A DNA stretch of 64,000 nucleotides from Heterocephalus glaber. Lineage: Eukaryota > Chordata > Mammalia > Rodentia > Bathyergidae. Shown here one piece after another: positions 20,863 to 30,775 of the stretch; the stretch's first letter is position 1; each line of letters starts with the position of its first letter. The notes beneath the pieces were generated by a model. That model worked only from the letters and a program-made list of their open reading frames with translations. It was not told the DNA's origin and made no database searches. Both the position numbers and the translations under genes were made by a program. The stretch lies in contig NW_004624734.1 in the NCBI RefSeq assembly GCF_000247695.1, forward strand, positions 31,839,481 to 31,903,480. Direction: 5' to 3'.

Positions 20863-21448
20863 CTCAGTGCTATTTTAAAAACTCAGTAATAATGTGATAC
20901 TAAATGTAAGTGGCCTTTGCCTCAGTGGAGGACATGAGCAGCAACCATTTGGCACAAGCCGTGTGAGGAGCTGGCCTGTAGTTAGACACTGAGCTTATTC
21001 AGAAGAACTCAGGGATCTGAATTTCCCAGGAAATGCCATCACTTTTCAATGTTAGCAAAAAATGTATAGTTTCCTAAAGTTATGTCAGTCCAACAAAAAC
21101 ACTCTGGAAGCTAGGCTATCCATCTGTGGGCTCTGGTCTGAAATCTAAACTGCCGGAACACAGAACAGTCTGTGGCACCTGCCCAATGCCACACCTCTGT
21201 GTGAGTATGCACTGTTTTAATCTTGTTCTTAATGTTTCACATTACAACAACCCTGAATTATGCGATGTCTGCAGAGATATTTGGCTATTAGAAATGAAAA
21301 TGGAATCACAATAATGACTACAATAAGAATAAAATATGCTAATAGCCATACTGTTTTTTAAAATTTACTTTACACACTGTGGTATTTCATGTGTATTTTC
21401 TCCTGTACTTTTATTGAAGATAAAATAGGCTTAATGAAATAAAGTAAT

Positions 21449-21545
21449 GGGCCAGGGATTTAGCCCAGTGGTTCCAGCGCTTGTCTTGCAAGCGCAAGGT
21501 CCCAAGTTCAATCCCCAGTACCAAAAATAAATAAATAAATAAATA
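21449..21545 (+). repeat. ID SINE, subfamily A, with (AAAT)n tail
   Basis: gggccagggatttagcccag, gcgcttgtcttgcaagcgca; TSD aaataaagtaat. Confidence 0.92.
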
Positions 21546-22264
21546 AAGTAATTTTTGTAAGAAGAGGAAAAGGGGTGGAGAAGGAAGAGGTGGGGGAGGA
21601 AGAGGCCAAGAAGGAAGAAGAAAGGCACCAGAAATGGAAGAGGGGGACCCACAGTAGGTGGGAGATGAAACTGGGCAGAGGGCAGAACTCTCAGCAGCCC
21701 CAGCACTGGGCTCTTTCACAAGATCTGGGGACAGGAGTCTAGGGCATATGCTCAGGACACACCGGGACCCACCAAAGTGCTGCCTTGTCCATGGACAGGG
21801 ACCAGAAAGTGTTCACCTGCTGTCGTCCATGTAAGCCAGCTTCCCAGGATGGAAGTAAAACAGAGTCCCTCAGGACAGGACAGACCTCAAGTCTGCAGGT
21901 GGTGCCGGTACAGAGCCCACGTCCACATTATCCTTTCAAAAGGAAACTTCCAGTCAAGAAACTAAATTAAAACTGGATCAAAATTGGGGGACTCTGCTGG
22001 AACTGATCAGAGCCAAATGTAGAAGTGCCGTACACAGTACACATATTTCTAGCACATAGGAAACATGCAGGACTTCCACAGAACGCAAGTCCCTGGATGA
22101 GAGCTCATAAATGAATAAAAACCCAACAAACTCCAAACCCAATAAAAAGTTTGTAGAGCCAAACAATACTTTCCATACCTGATTTTAAAAGATATTAGGA
22201 AATATCTCTTAAGGAAGATACTCAGACATATTAAGGGAAATAATCACTAAAAAAAGAGCAGGAG

Positions 22265-22356
22265 GGGCTGGGGATTTAGCTCAGTGGTTTCGCCGCCTGC
22301 TGCGCAAGCGCAAGGACCCGAGTTCGATCCCCAGTACCAAAAAAAAAAAAAAAAGA
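22265..22356 (+). repeat. ID SINE, subfamily B, near consensus
   Basis: ggggctggggatttagctca, tttcgccgcctgctgcgcaa, gttcgatccccagtacc, A17. TSD aaaaaagagcag. Confidence 0.94.
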
Positions 22357-22649
22357 GCAGAAAGCGAAAAAGAAATTCTAGGTATAAAAAGGTTTTTAAA
22401 AATCCTTTAAAAACTAAGTACTCAACAGAGAGGTTAAATAGTCGATCAGCTACATGAACAGCGAGTTACTGAACTGAAGATAAATCTGTGGCTGTTGTCA
22501 CTTTTGTGTGGACCATTGTTCTTAACCACCATCATTTTTGTTGCCACTCCTGTATCATAAGTCTTCAATTTTGAACACCTGATTTAATGGAAACTTTATG
22601 AAGGCCAGCCTGCAAGTGGTCGTGACTTGGGTGAAGAATTCATGAGATA

Positions 22650-22732
22650 GGGCCGGGGATTTAGCTCAGTGTTTCCAGCGCCTACCCCACAAGCACAAGG
22701 TCCCAAGTTCGATCTCCCATACCAAAAAAAAA
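22650..22732 (+). repeat. ID SINE, subfamily A
   Basis: gggccggggatttagctcag, gcgcctaccccacaagcaca. TSD agaattcatgagata. Confidence 0.93.
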
Positions 22733-22739
22733 GAATTCA

Positions 22740-23098
22740 TGAGATAAAATTGCTGATAGCTGTGATGTCAATGCACTACAAGCGGGCTACTTGGACAAGA
22801 AATGCTCATTCAAGGAGAGGTCTGTTGTTGGACATGAGATATTGGGGTCAATAGTTCTACAAGAAATGGAGTTGAAAGACATTCAGGCCAGAACTCAGGG
22901 CTTGAAGACTTACAACAATTTTCCAGAAGAAGAGGACATGACTATATTTGAATGAATGTAAATTTTGGTACATGAATAAATGCAGATCGTTATACACAAA
23001 AAATAAGACATTCCTTGAAAATAAGCCCTATTGCGACTTTTGGAGCAAAAATTAATGTAAGACCTGGTCTTATTTTGGGGGAAATACAATATTAGGGA
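22740..23098 (+). mobile_element. DNA-transposon 3' portion (mariner/pogo type)
   Basis: End gttatacacaaaaaataagacattccttg and aaaataagccctattgcgac, tggagcaaaaattaatgtaa, gtcttattttgggggaaata is a widely seen mammalian DNA-element terminus; upstream 22740-22950 may be decayed transposase. Family not certain. Confidence 0.45.
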
Positions 23099-23108
23099 AC
23101 TACAAATC

Positions 23109-23197
23109 TTTTTTTTTAGGGGGGGGCCAAGAATTGAACTCAGGGCCTCATATTTGCCAGGCAGGCGCTGTGCCACTGCATTACATCCCTGGCCCAG
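23109..23197 (-). repeat. ID SINE, subfamily C
   Basis: ccaagaattgaactcagggc, tgccaggcaggcgctgtgcc. TSD agggaactacaaat / agggaactataaat. Confidence 0.88.
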
Positions 23198-23473
23198 GGA
23201 ACTATAAATTAAAGCTACAATGAGACACCACTTCACAACCACTAGGATGGCACTCACAAAAATTTTAAAAAACCAAGAAACCCACAATAATTAGTGTTGG
23301 CAGAAATTAGAACATTCATACATTGTCAGTAGGAATATCAAATAGTCCAGCTGCTCTGGAAAAGTCTGGCAGGTCCTCAAAAGGTTAAACATAGATTTGC
23401 CATACAACCCTTCAAGCCCACTCTCAGCTACAAATTCAGGGGAAATGAAAATATGCCCAAACAGAAGTTCATA

Positions 23474-23652
23474 CCAAGCTAAGCACACACCTCTACTCTC
23501 AGCTACTTCAGGAGGCTGAGCTAGGAGGACTACAAGTTTAAGGCCAGCTTGGGTAACTTTCTGAGATCTTGTCTCAAAATTTTAAAAAAATTTTAAAAAG
23601 ACATGATACAACTCAGTGGTAGAGCACCCCTGAGTGCAGTCCCCAGTACCAA
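23474..23652 (+). repeat. B1-dID SINE
   Basis: ctactctcagctacttcagg, ggccagcttgggtaactttc; ID half actcagtggtagagcacccc. Confidence 0.75.
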
Positions 23653-23773
23653 AAGAATAAGTAAATCAATAGTTCACAGAGGCGTTACTTCTACAGTTCT
23701 ATCCCCAAAGTGGAAACAAGCCAAATGTCCATTAGCTGATGAAAGGATACCTAAAATGTAGCGTATCTCCATG

Positions 23774-24252
23774 TTACGGGTTGAACTGTGTCCCTCAAAA
23801 AGATTATGTTGAAGCTCTAACCCCCAGTGCCTGTTAGGTGTAAATATGACCTTACTCATATTTGGAAAAAGTCTTTACAGGCACAATGATGATGAGGTCA
23901 CACTAAAGTGATTTGGGCCATTAATCCAGTCTGACTGGTGTCCTACAGGAAGAGGAGAGGAGACACAGATAGAATGGTACATAAAGACATACAGGCAAGC
24001 AGCCATGTGAACACAGAGGCACAGAATGGGTTTATGCAACTGCAAACCAAGGAATGTCAAGGACTGCCAACAACAGCAGATCTAGGAAGAGCCAAGAAAA
24101 GACTCTTCCCCTGGAGCCCAGAGATAGCATAGCCCTGCAGACACCCTTACTGCAAGCTCTAGCTCCCAGAACTGTGAGAAAATAAAATTCCATTGTTTTA
24201 AGCAATCGGGCTTGTGTTATTTTGTTACTGAGGCTCTAGAAAACAAATACAC
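23774..24252 (+). mobile_element. MLT1-type solo LTR (ERVL-MaLR)
   Basis: tgttacgggttgaactgtgt start, tgttgaagctctaaccccca, ctggtgtcctacaggaagag, aactgtgagaaaataaaatt polyadenylation region, and a gaggctctagaaaacaaata end. About 480 bp, near full length. Confidence 0.8.
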
Positions 24253-24458
24253 CATAGGATAGAATTTTATTCTGCAATAAAATGGAATGATACAGTAGAT
24301 GCTACAGAATGCATGAACTTGAAAACACTGTTAAGTCAAGGAAGCCAGTCACAAAACACCACATACTGTGTGATTCCATTTATATAAACATCCAGATCTA
24401 CGAAGACAAGAGGGTGAGAGGTTGCCCAGGGAGATGGTACTAGGGAGTGACCACTAGT

Positions 24459-24562
24459 TTTGTTTTGTTTTGTTTGTTTTGTTTTGTTTTGTACTGGGGA
24501 TTGAACTCAGGACCTTTTGTTTGCAAGGCAGGCATGGCGCCACTGAGCTGAATCCCTGGCCC
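24459..24562 (-). repeat. ID SINE, subfamily C-like, with (TTTTG)n
   Basis: gtactggggattgaactcag, gcaaggcaggcatggcgcca. Confidence 0.88.
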
Positions 24563-24659
24563 TGAATTGTACATTATGAATAATGAATTGTATGACGTAT
24601 GAATTACATCTGAATAAAGCCACAAAAAATATTCTGACAAGTTGATAAAAATAATCTGA

Positions 24660-24830
24660 GCCAGGTGTGGTGGACCACACCTGTAATCCCAGCACTCAGG
24701 AGGCTGAGGCAAGAGGATCACTGCAAATTCTCAGCCAGCCTGGACAACACAGTCAGTTCAAGGCCGGCTTGAACTACATAGTGAGATCCTGTCTCAAAAA
24801 ATAAATAAATAAAATAAAATAAAAATATTC
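24660..24830 (+). repeat. B1 SINE with internal duplication
   Basis: gccaggtgtggtggaccaca; ctggacaacacagtcagttc and ctacatagtgagatcctgtc; (AAAT) tail. Confidence 0.88.
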
Positions 24831-24831
24831 T

Positions 24832-24912
24832 GGGGCTGGGGATGCAGCTTAGTGGTAGAGCACTTGCCTTATTTGTGCAAGGCCCTAGGTTCAATCCCCA
24901 GAACAACAACAG
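24832..24912 (+). repeat. ID SINE, subfamily O
   Basis: ggggctggggatgcagctta, gtggtagagcacttgcctta, gttcaatccccagaac. Confidence 0.85.
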
Positions 24913-25180
24913 CAAAATTTCTGGAAAAGAAACCAAGATTAGCTAAAAATACTGTTTTTAAAACAAGGGAGCATGGCCTCTCCTTCCTGTTTCAGTGCTT
25001 CAATAATTACTCCCAAGAGCTCTTCATTCAGGCATACAACACAGTCCTCATGTTGCCTTCTGCTGAAGTTTGTTTTCTTCCAGTTCCCTCTGTCTACTGC
25101 TGTGTGCCAATGTTACTCGTTAAATAAAGGGAACAACTATGATTTAATTAATTAATTAATTTAATTAAATAAGGGAGCAT

Positions 25181-25290
25181 GGGAGGGGGATATACCTCAG
25201 TGGTGCAGCACCTGCCTGGCAAGCGTGAGGCCCTGAGTTTGATTCCTGGTACCAAAAAATAATAAATAATAAATAATAAATAAAATAAGG
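25181..25290 (+). repeat. ID SINE, subfamily C, with (AAAT)n tail
   Basis: gatatacctcagtggtgcag, cacctgcctggcaagcgtga. TSD aaataagggagcatg at 25166-25180 and 25283-25297. A (TTAA) run sits just upstream at 25141-25165. Confidence 0.93.
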
Positions 25291-25554
25291 GAGCATGTAA
25301 GCTGAAAAAGCATATGAATTCCAACAAAATAATTATGTAAGCATATTTGTCCTACTAAATTGAAAGTATAAAATACTGTCTATATAGGATGTTTGGTGCT
25401 AGGGTTCAGCAAAATAAATAAGCTACAGAACAGAAGAAAGTTCAGAAACACAGCCATGTGTGTGAGAAGTTAGTAATAATAAATGTAGCTTTTCAAATTA
25501 ATGTCTCAAGAGCCAGGTGTGGAAAAATAACAAAGATTGATACTGACTAAATGT

Positions 25555-25990
25555 TTAAAAGAGCCTAGGGTAAAATAAGCATTATTATACACTATTGGTA
25601 GGCAGTTCCATATCATTAAAAGTCTACATTCTCCATCCAACAATTCCACCTACAGGACCAATTCCACCCACAGGCATCTATCCTTGAAGAATGCTCACGT
25701 GAGCACAAAGGCATAAGTAAGGGTGTTCTCCACACATTCTGAGCAGCAGAATGCTGGGAACAATTATGGAATTCCGCATAGTATGAAATGTTAATGGACT
25801 ATGGATCTTACAGAGCAAGTAAAATAGGTTGGTCTCTATATATTGACCAAGAAAATAGTTCAAGATCCTTTTTTAAGCATAAAATATCAAATTGTAGAAT
25901 ATGTACAATATGCCATATTTGTAAAACCATGCATTGTAAAAGATTAACATGAAATCTTAAATATACACCATATGTATACATTTGTCAGTA
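25555..25990 (+). mobile_element. Old L1 3' fragment
   Basis: ttatacactattggtaggca, caattccacctacaggacca; L1M-type downstream region, no coding potential. Confidence 0.45.
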
Positions 25991-26261
25991 GATGTAAAGA
26001 AATAGAAAAATACACCTCAGACTAATATCAGTTCTTCTAAGACAAACATGGAAAAAATATGTACCAAAGAGGATCTCTCTTGTTTAAATATTTTACATGA
26101 TTTTTTACAAGACAATAAGCAAGGACTACAACTATAACAGATATTTCTAAATACTTATTTAAAACACGCTCAATTTGGCCAAATGTAACCATTTCTTTCT
26201 CCAATCTACTAAATCTCTTTTCTCCCACACTTTCTAATTTAGATAATTAACAAAGCCTTTT

Positions 26262-26420
26262 AGGGCTAGCGAGGTAGCTCAGCAGTAGAGCCTCCAGTGG
26301 TGTGGAACCTATGGAACGCATGCCACAGCAGGTTGTTTGTATCACTGAAAGAGCTAAAAGGCTCGCCATCCCTGAAAGGATATCCATAGGCCCTGGGTTC
26401 AGTTCCTGCACTGCAAAAAC
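26262..26420 (+). repeat. ID SINE split by a short hAT-like insert
   Basis: SINE head gggctagcgaggtagctcag and cagtagagc is separated by about 105 bp from its tail ggccctgggttcagttcctg. The intervening DNA (about 26292-26390) begins cagtggtgtggaacctatgg and ends ggctcgccatccctg, resembling inverted hAT ends. Confidence 0.6.
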
Positions 26421-26639
26421 AAAAAACTGAACACCCACAACCTTTAGTTGTAATTCTTTCTATAAAGTATACAAGTGGTTTTGTGTTTTCAATGAACAGG
26501 TATATAAAGGAGTTTGAGTATCAAGGCTTGAGTTTGCATTTCAATGAGCAGGTGTCACTTCTGTAATAAATAAGGTTCACGACTCATGTCTTGATGTATC
26601 CCACGAGTGTGAAAACCAGAATTGGCACGGAGCAAGGCC

Positions 26640-27275
26640 CTGAGCAGCACGTGTACTGAGTCGGGGTTGGTCCCCACGCTAGCGGGGTGGGAACCGCCGC
26701 TACGGATACGAGGAGCCCCGGTTGGGCGGACGGGCCCTGCTTTTCAGCTCACGGGGTCCAAGACGGCCCGAGGGCTTGGCAGATGCTCCTAAAGAGAGGG
26801 CAAGGGGGGCGAACAGGGCGGCCCGGGGAGGGAGTAGGGACCGAAGGGCGGGATGAAGACACTCTGCACACCTGGTAACTGAATAGCTCCTGGTCTGGCG
26901 TGAGGGGCACAAGGAGGCCGCGCTCGAGGGCGGGGACAAGGGTAGGACCAATTCGCTGGCGGACGACCAGATCCCAGCAATGGTCGCCCACGCACATTGT
27001 GGTACCACCAGCATCGGGACCCTTCTCAAGAAATCCCGTCTGCCTCGCGCATAATCCCAATGAAGGCTCCGCCGACCCCTAAGCTTCTCTTACCTGCAGC
27101 TTTGACCCGGGTCTGAACACCTGCGACACCTCACGCTGAAAAACTGGAACCTCCGCGACCGCCTCCGCGAACCCACCCGGATCTACTAGGGTAGTAACCA
27201 CTTCCGGTCCGGCGGCATCTTAGGAGGACGTAGCCTCAACTGGGTGTGTGAATGGGAGAGGCCATCTTGTACGGA
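26640..27275 (-). promoter_or_regulatory. EXD2: CpG island promoter of EXD2
   Basis: The only extended GC-rich, CpG-dense stretch in the window, and essentially free of SINEs. On the minus strand it has ACCGGAAGTG (27199-27208), an ETS/GABP-type site; AAGATGCCGCC (27211-27221), one base off a YY1 initiator element; and CAAGATGGCCTC (27258-27269), a better YY1-type match. No TATA box is evident. Most of the CpG density (26.65-27.08 kb) lies downstream, in the start of intron 1. Housekeeping-type regulation is inferred. Confidence 0.8.
27094..27220 (-). other. EXD2: EXD2 non-coding exon 1 (5' boundary estimated)
   Basis: The minus strand carries a textbook donor, GCTGCAG/gtaagaga, at 27094/27093, inside GC-rich DNA 7.1 kb upstream of the first coding exon, where mammalian EXD2 has a leader exon. 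The 5' limit is an estimate set by the YY1-like and ETS sites at 27199-27221. A ten-codon uORF (ATG at 27218, TAG ending at 27186, peptide MPPDRKWLLP) would be included only if transcription starts upstream of 27218. No splice acceptor is needed. Alternative leader exons inside intron 1 cannot be excluded. Confidence 0.7.
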
Positions 27276-27280
27276 AGCTG

Positions 27281-27750
27281 CTTGGGCACCTGTTACCTCA
27301 GTTTCTCCACTGTTGAATAAAGGACCTGTTAAAATTGGAAGGTTTAACATCTTTTCAGAAAAATGGTGTTTTTGTTTCTGCGATGATATCTTTGTTTTTT
27401 CCCTTTGGTATTGGAGGGAGATGCCTATAGAACATTCCAAAATGCAATGTAGGACATCTAATTTTCATCCTTTATTACCTTGGGTAATGTTTCTCTACTA
27501 CATTCATTTTCTTAACTATTAAATGATGACAGTGTGTTTAGATCATTTATTCTTCCTTAGCAGTGCACATTACCCTATAATCTTTAATATTTTATGCCAT
27601 CTTTTGTTACAACAGCTATAATACCTTCTGTTTATACATTAAATCATTCAGTATTTATTAGCAGCTATTATTTGTGAGGCAGCTGTTGTGTGCTACATGC
27701 TGTTCCTTTGTCATGGATTGTGTACAACAAAAGGAGAAATGAGGTGTGCA
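27281..27750. other. Upstream flank of EXD2, no repeat recognised
   Basis: AT-rich single-copy-looking DNA immediately upstream of the CpG island. I see no exon; the 62-92 codon ORFs here lack any recognisable domain. Confidence 0.5.
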
Positions 27751-27766
27751 TAAACAATCAATATAA

Positions 27767-27883
27767 GGGCCAGGCTTGGTTGCACTTACCTGTAATCCTA
27801 GCACTTGGAAGGCTGAGGCAGAAGGATTGCCATGAGTTCCAGGCAAGCCTGAACTACATAGTGAGACCCTGTCTCAAAAGTAA
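27767..27883 (+). repeat. B1 SINE
   Basis: gggccaggcttggttgcact to gtgagaccctgtctcaaaag. TSD aacaatcaatataag / agcaatcaatataag. Confidence 0.88.
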
Positions 27884-27927
27884 AGCAATCAATATAAGGT
27901 ATATGTGCTTGCTCTATTGCTAAGAAC

Positions 27928-28035
27928 TTTTATTTATTTATTTTTAATTACCCACACTGGCCTCCAACTTGTGACCCTTCTGCCTCAGCCTCTCCAGTAA
28001 CTAGGATTACAGGTATGTACACCTATCCCTGGCTT
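27928..28035 (-). repeat. B1 (B1-dID) fragment
   Basis: cccacactggcctccaactt to cctatccctggct. Confidence 0.7.
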
Positions 28036-28044
28036 TCAGTGTCC

Positions 28045-28235
28045 TAGGAACTTTGTAAAGCATTTTAATTATTTAGTGGCAATTAATCCCCTAACAGCCC
28101 CATAAGGCTGTACTATTACTAGTACTACTGTATTTATCAAAAAAAGGAGGGGGAGTTAAATAACTTTCTCAAGATACCTCAGCAAGTAAACATTGCCACT
28201 AAGAATCAAATCTTAGTATAGCACACATTAGCTGC
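28045..28235 (-). repeat. MIR-like SINE
   Basis: cctaacagccccataaggct, ttaaataactttctcaagat resemble reverse MIR. Confidence 0.5.
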
Positions 28236-28416
28236 CTCATATATAATTGCAAAGCTTGTTGCCCTCATCCTCTATATTATATTGCCTCCAATACAGAGAA
28301 GAAGGTTCTAAGTCCCATTAGATAGGTAGCCATAATGGGAGAGGGGAATAGAAGATTAGCTTCCTGCATTTTTATCTGTTCCTGCTTGATATACAGTATC
28401 TGAAAAACAAACCATA

Positions 28417-28505
28417 GGCTGGGGAGTTAGCTCAGTGGTTCTGCCACCTGCCCCACAAGCACAAGGACCCAAGTTCGATCCCTGGTACCAAAACAAAAAC
28501 AAAAA
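28417..28505 (+). repeat. ID SINE, A/B intermediate
   Basis: ggctggggagttagctcagt, ccacctgccccacaagcaca, aggacccaagttcgatccct. TSD aaaccata-type. Confidence 0.9.
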
Positions 28506-28509
28506 CCAT

Positions 28510-28860
28510 AAAAGGAAATACAAACTAAGGCCACAATAAGATAGCATTAGATAATCACCAGAGTGGCTAAAAAAGGAAAATATGGGAAAATCCCAAGTAT
28601 TGGCAAGATTGAGAAGCAACCACAATGCTCACAAACTCCTGAAGGGAATGTGAATTTGACACACTCAAACTGTTCACACTGTCAACTAAAGCTGAATATA
28701 TGAATAGCGTTTGTTCCAACAATTTCACTCCTAGTTATATACCCAACTGAAATGTCCACATATGTTCAAGAAGACATGTCCAAAAATCTCATGTCCACAC
28801 TTTGTAACAGTCCCAAGCTAAAATTACCCAAATGTCCATGCTTTTAGAAGCCAAGGTGGT
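28510..28860 (+). mobile_element. Old L1 3' fragment
   Basis: ggccacaataagatagcatt, agcaaccacaatgctcacaa; typical L1M 3' ORF2 remnants. Confidence 0.5.
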
Positions 28861-28934
28861 CAATCTGGAGGAGAAATAACTAGAGGGGAACATGAGGAAG
28901 CTTGTGAATTGCTGATTGTATCCTCTTTATTTCT

Positions 28935-28940
28935 TTCTTT

Positions 28941-28984
<44 letters not shown>

Positions 28985-29063
28985 CGCGCGCGCGCCAGGG
29001 ACCGAACTCAGGACCTTGTGTTTTCCAGGCAGGCTTGGAGCCACTGCGCTAAATCCCTGGCCC
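28935..29063 (-). repeat. ID SINE, subfamily C-like, with (TG)n(CG)n in its tail
   Basis: The A-tail position is occupied by alternating TG (from about 28947) then CG (to 28996). SINE body ccagggaccgaactcaggac, gctaaatccctggccc. TSD approximately tgtatcctctttatt / tgtatcctgtttctt. Confidence 0.9.
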
Positions 29064-29167
29064 CTGTATCCTGTTTCTTAATCTATGCTGACTGACGTGT
29101 GTTCAGGTTACAAACTTATGGGCCCTCTTCTGGATGCATATTTGCCTCAATCAAAAGTTTGTGTTTT

Positions 29168-29364
29168 ATTTATTTATTTTTGTGATACTGGGGATTGGAC
29201 CAAGGACCTGTATATTGAACTAAATCTCCAGCCCTTTTCTGACTTTTTTTTGGAGACAGTCTCTCCCTAAATCACTAATTTCCCACAAGGTGCTCAAATT
29301 TATAATCCTCCTGCCTCAGCCTCCTACAGTACTGAGATTACAGTGAATGTCACCGTGCCTGGCC
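29168..29364 (-). repeat. B1-dID SINE
   Basis: gatactggggattggaccaa, B1 half cctcctgcctcagcctccta to caccgtgcctggcc. Confidence 0.78.
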
Positions 29365-29387
29365 AAAAGTTTTAAAAATGGAAGCCA

Positions 29388-29477
29388 AGGGCCGGGGATT
29401 TAGCTCAGTGGTTCCACCGCCTGCCTCACAACCACAAGGACCCAAGTTCGATCCCTGGTACCAAAAAAAAAAAAAAG
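29388..29477 (+). repeat. ID SINE, A/B intermediate
   Basis: gggccggggatttagctcag, gcctgcctcacaaccacaag. TSD ggaagccaag. Confidence 0.92.
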
Positions 29478-29483
29478 GGAAGC

Positions 29484-29598
29484 CAAGAGTAGTGGTACAA
29501 CTAAGCTAGGGGCTGAGGTGTGAGGATCACTTGAGCCCAGGAGTTGGAGACCAGCCTGGGCAACATAACAAGACATTGTCTTAGAAAACAACAAACAA
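29484..29598 (+). repeat. B1-related monomer, Alu-like
   Basis: gaggatcacttgagcccagg and agttggagaccagcctgggc are closer to the ancestral 7SL-derived monomer than the other B1s here. Confidence 0.6.
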
Positions 29599-29782
29599 AT
29601 GCTGGGCATGATGCCAAATCCCTGTAATGCCTGCACTATGGCAGGCTGCGGCAGGAGGATCACAAGTTTCAGCCCAGCCTGAGCAATTTAGCATCTGTAG
29701 TATCTTAAAATTAAAAAAAATTAAAAAGGGCTGAGAATTTAGCTCAGTGCAAAGGCCTCTGATTCAATCCCCAGTACAGAAA
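29599..29782 (+). repeat. B1-dID SINE
   Basis: gctgggcatgatgccaaatc, cacaagtttcagcccagcct; ID half gagaatttagctcagtgcaa. Confidence 0.78.
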
Positions 29783-29818
29783 AAAAAATTTTTTTTAATG
29801 AGAATAAAAGAGAAAAGT

Positions 29819-29897
29819 GGGGCCAGGGATTTAGCTGAGTGGTTTCGTCAGCTGCTGCGCAAGCGCAAGGACCCAAGTTCAATCCCTGGTGCCAAAA
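29819..29897 (+). repeat. ID SINE, subfamily B
   Basis: ggggccagggatttagctga, gctgctgcgcaagcgcaagg. TSD agagaaaagtg. Confidence 0.92.
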
Positions 29898-30315
29898 GAA
29901 AGAAACAGAGAAAAGTGACAAATTTTTTAACCCAAGGGAGGGGCAAGGAAAAGACATAATAACAGACCAAACTGTCAATAAAATAATAGAAGATAGAAAT
30001 GAGATTAGAATCTCACTATGTACTAAACTAAAATCAAAATGGATCAAAATCTAAATGTTAAAACAGACATAATCTGCTGGAAGATAAAATAGGTACAACT
30101 CTTTAGGACGTAGGCATAAACAAGGACCTTCTGAACAGAATCCCATTGGCACCAGAAAAAATACCAAGAATCACAAATGGGATCACATCAAATTAAACGA
30201 CCTCTACATAGCAAAGAAAACAACCAACTCAGTGAAGAGATAATCTACAGAATGGGAAAAAATTTAGGCCACCTATTCCAGGGACAGAGAACTAACACCA
30301 AAAATATATAAAGAG

Positions 30316-30404
30316 GGCCGAGAATTTAGCTCAGTGGCTTTACCGCCTGCTGCGCAAGTGCAAGGACCTGAGTTCGATCCCCAATACCAAAAAAAAAGAA
30401 AAAA
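30316..30404 (+). repeat. ID SINE, subfamily B
   Basis: gggccgagaatttagctcag, ccgcctgctgcgcaagtgca, gttcgatccccaatacc. Confidence 0.92.
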
Positions 30405-30463
30405 AGTATATCTATACACACACACACATATATATACACTTATATATATTATGTATATCAATA

Positions 30464-30593
30464 NNNNNNNNNNNNNNNNNNNNNNNNNNNNNNNNNNNNN
30501 NNNNNNNNNNNNNNNNNNNNNNNNNNNNNNNNNNNNNNNNNNNNNNNNNNNNNNNNNNNNNNNNNNNNNNNNNNNNNNNNNNNNNNNNNNNNN
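30464..30593. other. Assembly gap (130 N)
   Basis: Left flank is a CA/TA microsatellite; right flank 'cc' plus A12 looks like the tail of another SINE. Apparent ORFs through this gap are artefacts. Confidence 1.
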
Positions 30594-30624
30594 CCAAAAA
30601 AAAAAAAGAAAACAAAAAATGGGC

Positions 30625-30775
30625 AACTGAAGGCAGGTGTGGTGGCACATGCCTGTAATCTCAGTACTTGGGAGGTTGAGGCAGGAGGATTGTCATGAGT
30701 TCGAGGCCAGCCTGGGCTACATAGTGAGTTTAAGGCTAGTCTGAACTACATAGCAAGATCTTATCTCAACCTCCT
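30625..30775 (+). repeat. B1 SINE with internal duplication
   Basis: gcaggtgtggtggcacatgc; gcctgggctacatagtgagt / gtctgaactacatagcaaga. TSD aaaatgggcaactgaag on both sides inside the L1. Confidence 0.92.

Larger units (their letters stand above)
23205..24440 (+). mobile_element. Old L1 3' region, interrupted by a SINE and an LTR
   Basis: caatgagacaccacttcaca and catacattgtcagtaggaat are L1 ORF2/3' motifs. The element continues after a B1-dID (23474-23652) and an MLT1-like LTR (23774-24252) with tgcaataaaatggaatgata and ccatttatataaacatcc. Confidence 0.65.
19985..27093 (-). other. EXD2 intron 1
   Basis: 7.1-kb intron within the 5'UTR. Contains ID SINEs, B1s, an old L1 interrupted by an MLT1-type LTR, and a DNA-transposon remnant near 22.9-23.1 kb. 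I see nothing identifiable in 19990-20770, 20870-21440 and 21560-22260, apart from a purine-rich run at about 21556-21630. Confidence 0.85.
1..27220 (-). other. EXD2: EXD2 gene, 5' part (promoter to third coding exon)
   Basis: Gene span on the minus strand, reading from the CpG island near 27.2 kb toward position 1, where the window cuts it in intron 4. Exons: non-coding exon 1 (about 27220-27094), exon 2 (19984-19579), exon 3 (5144-4888), exon 4 (1052-926). The three coding pieces join in frame to 248 codons: 120 + 85 + one split Arg codon + 42. The order and sequence match mammalian EXD2, a DEDDy-family 3'-5' exonuclease reported at the outer mitochondrial membrane and in DNA double-strand-break end resection. 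The third DEDDy motif, the linker and the C-terminal HNH-like part would be encoded beyond position 1. All introns start GT and end AG. Identification comes from recalled family sequence, not a search. Confidence 0.95.

Noticed and set aside
21411..21719. Minus-strand 102- and 91-codon ORFs as an intronic gene
   Set aside because: Built from antisense purine-rich DNA and an ID SINE; leucine/proline-rich by composition.
26687..27082. Five overlapping ORFs in the CpG island
   Set aside because: Proline/arginine-rich frames on both strands are expected by chance in CpG-rich DNA; no domain, and the area is explained as promoter and intron start.
30273..30650. 125- and 98-codon ORFs across the N run
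   Set aside because: The translation passes through unknown bases; flanks are SINE and L1.
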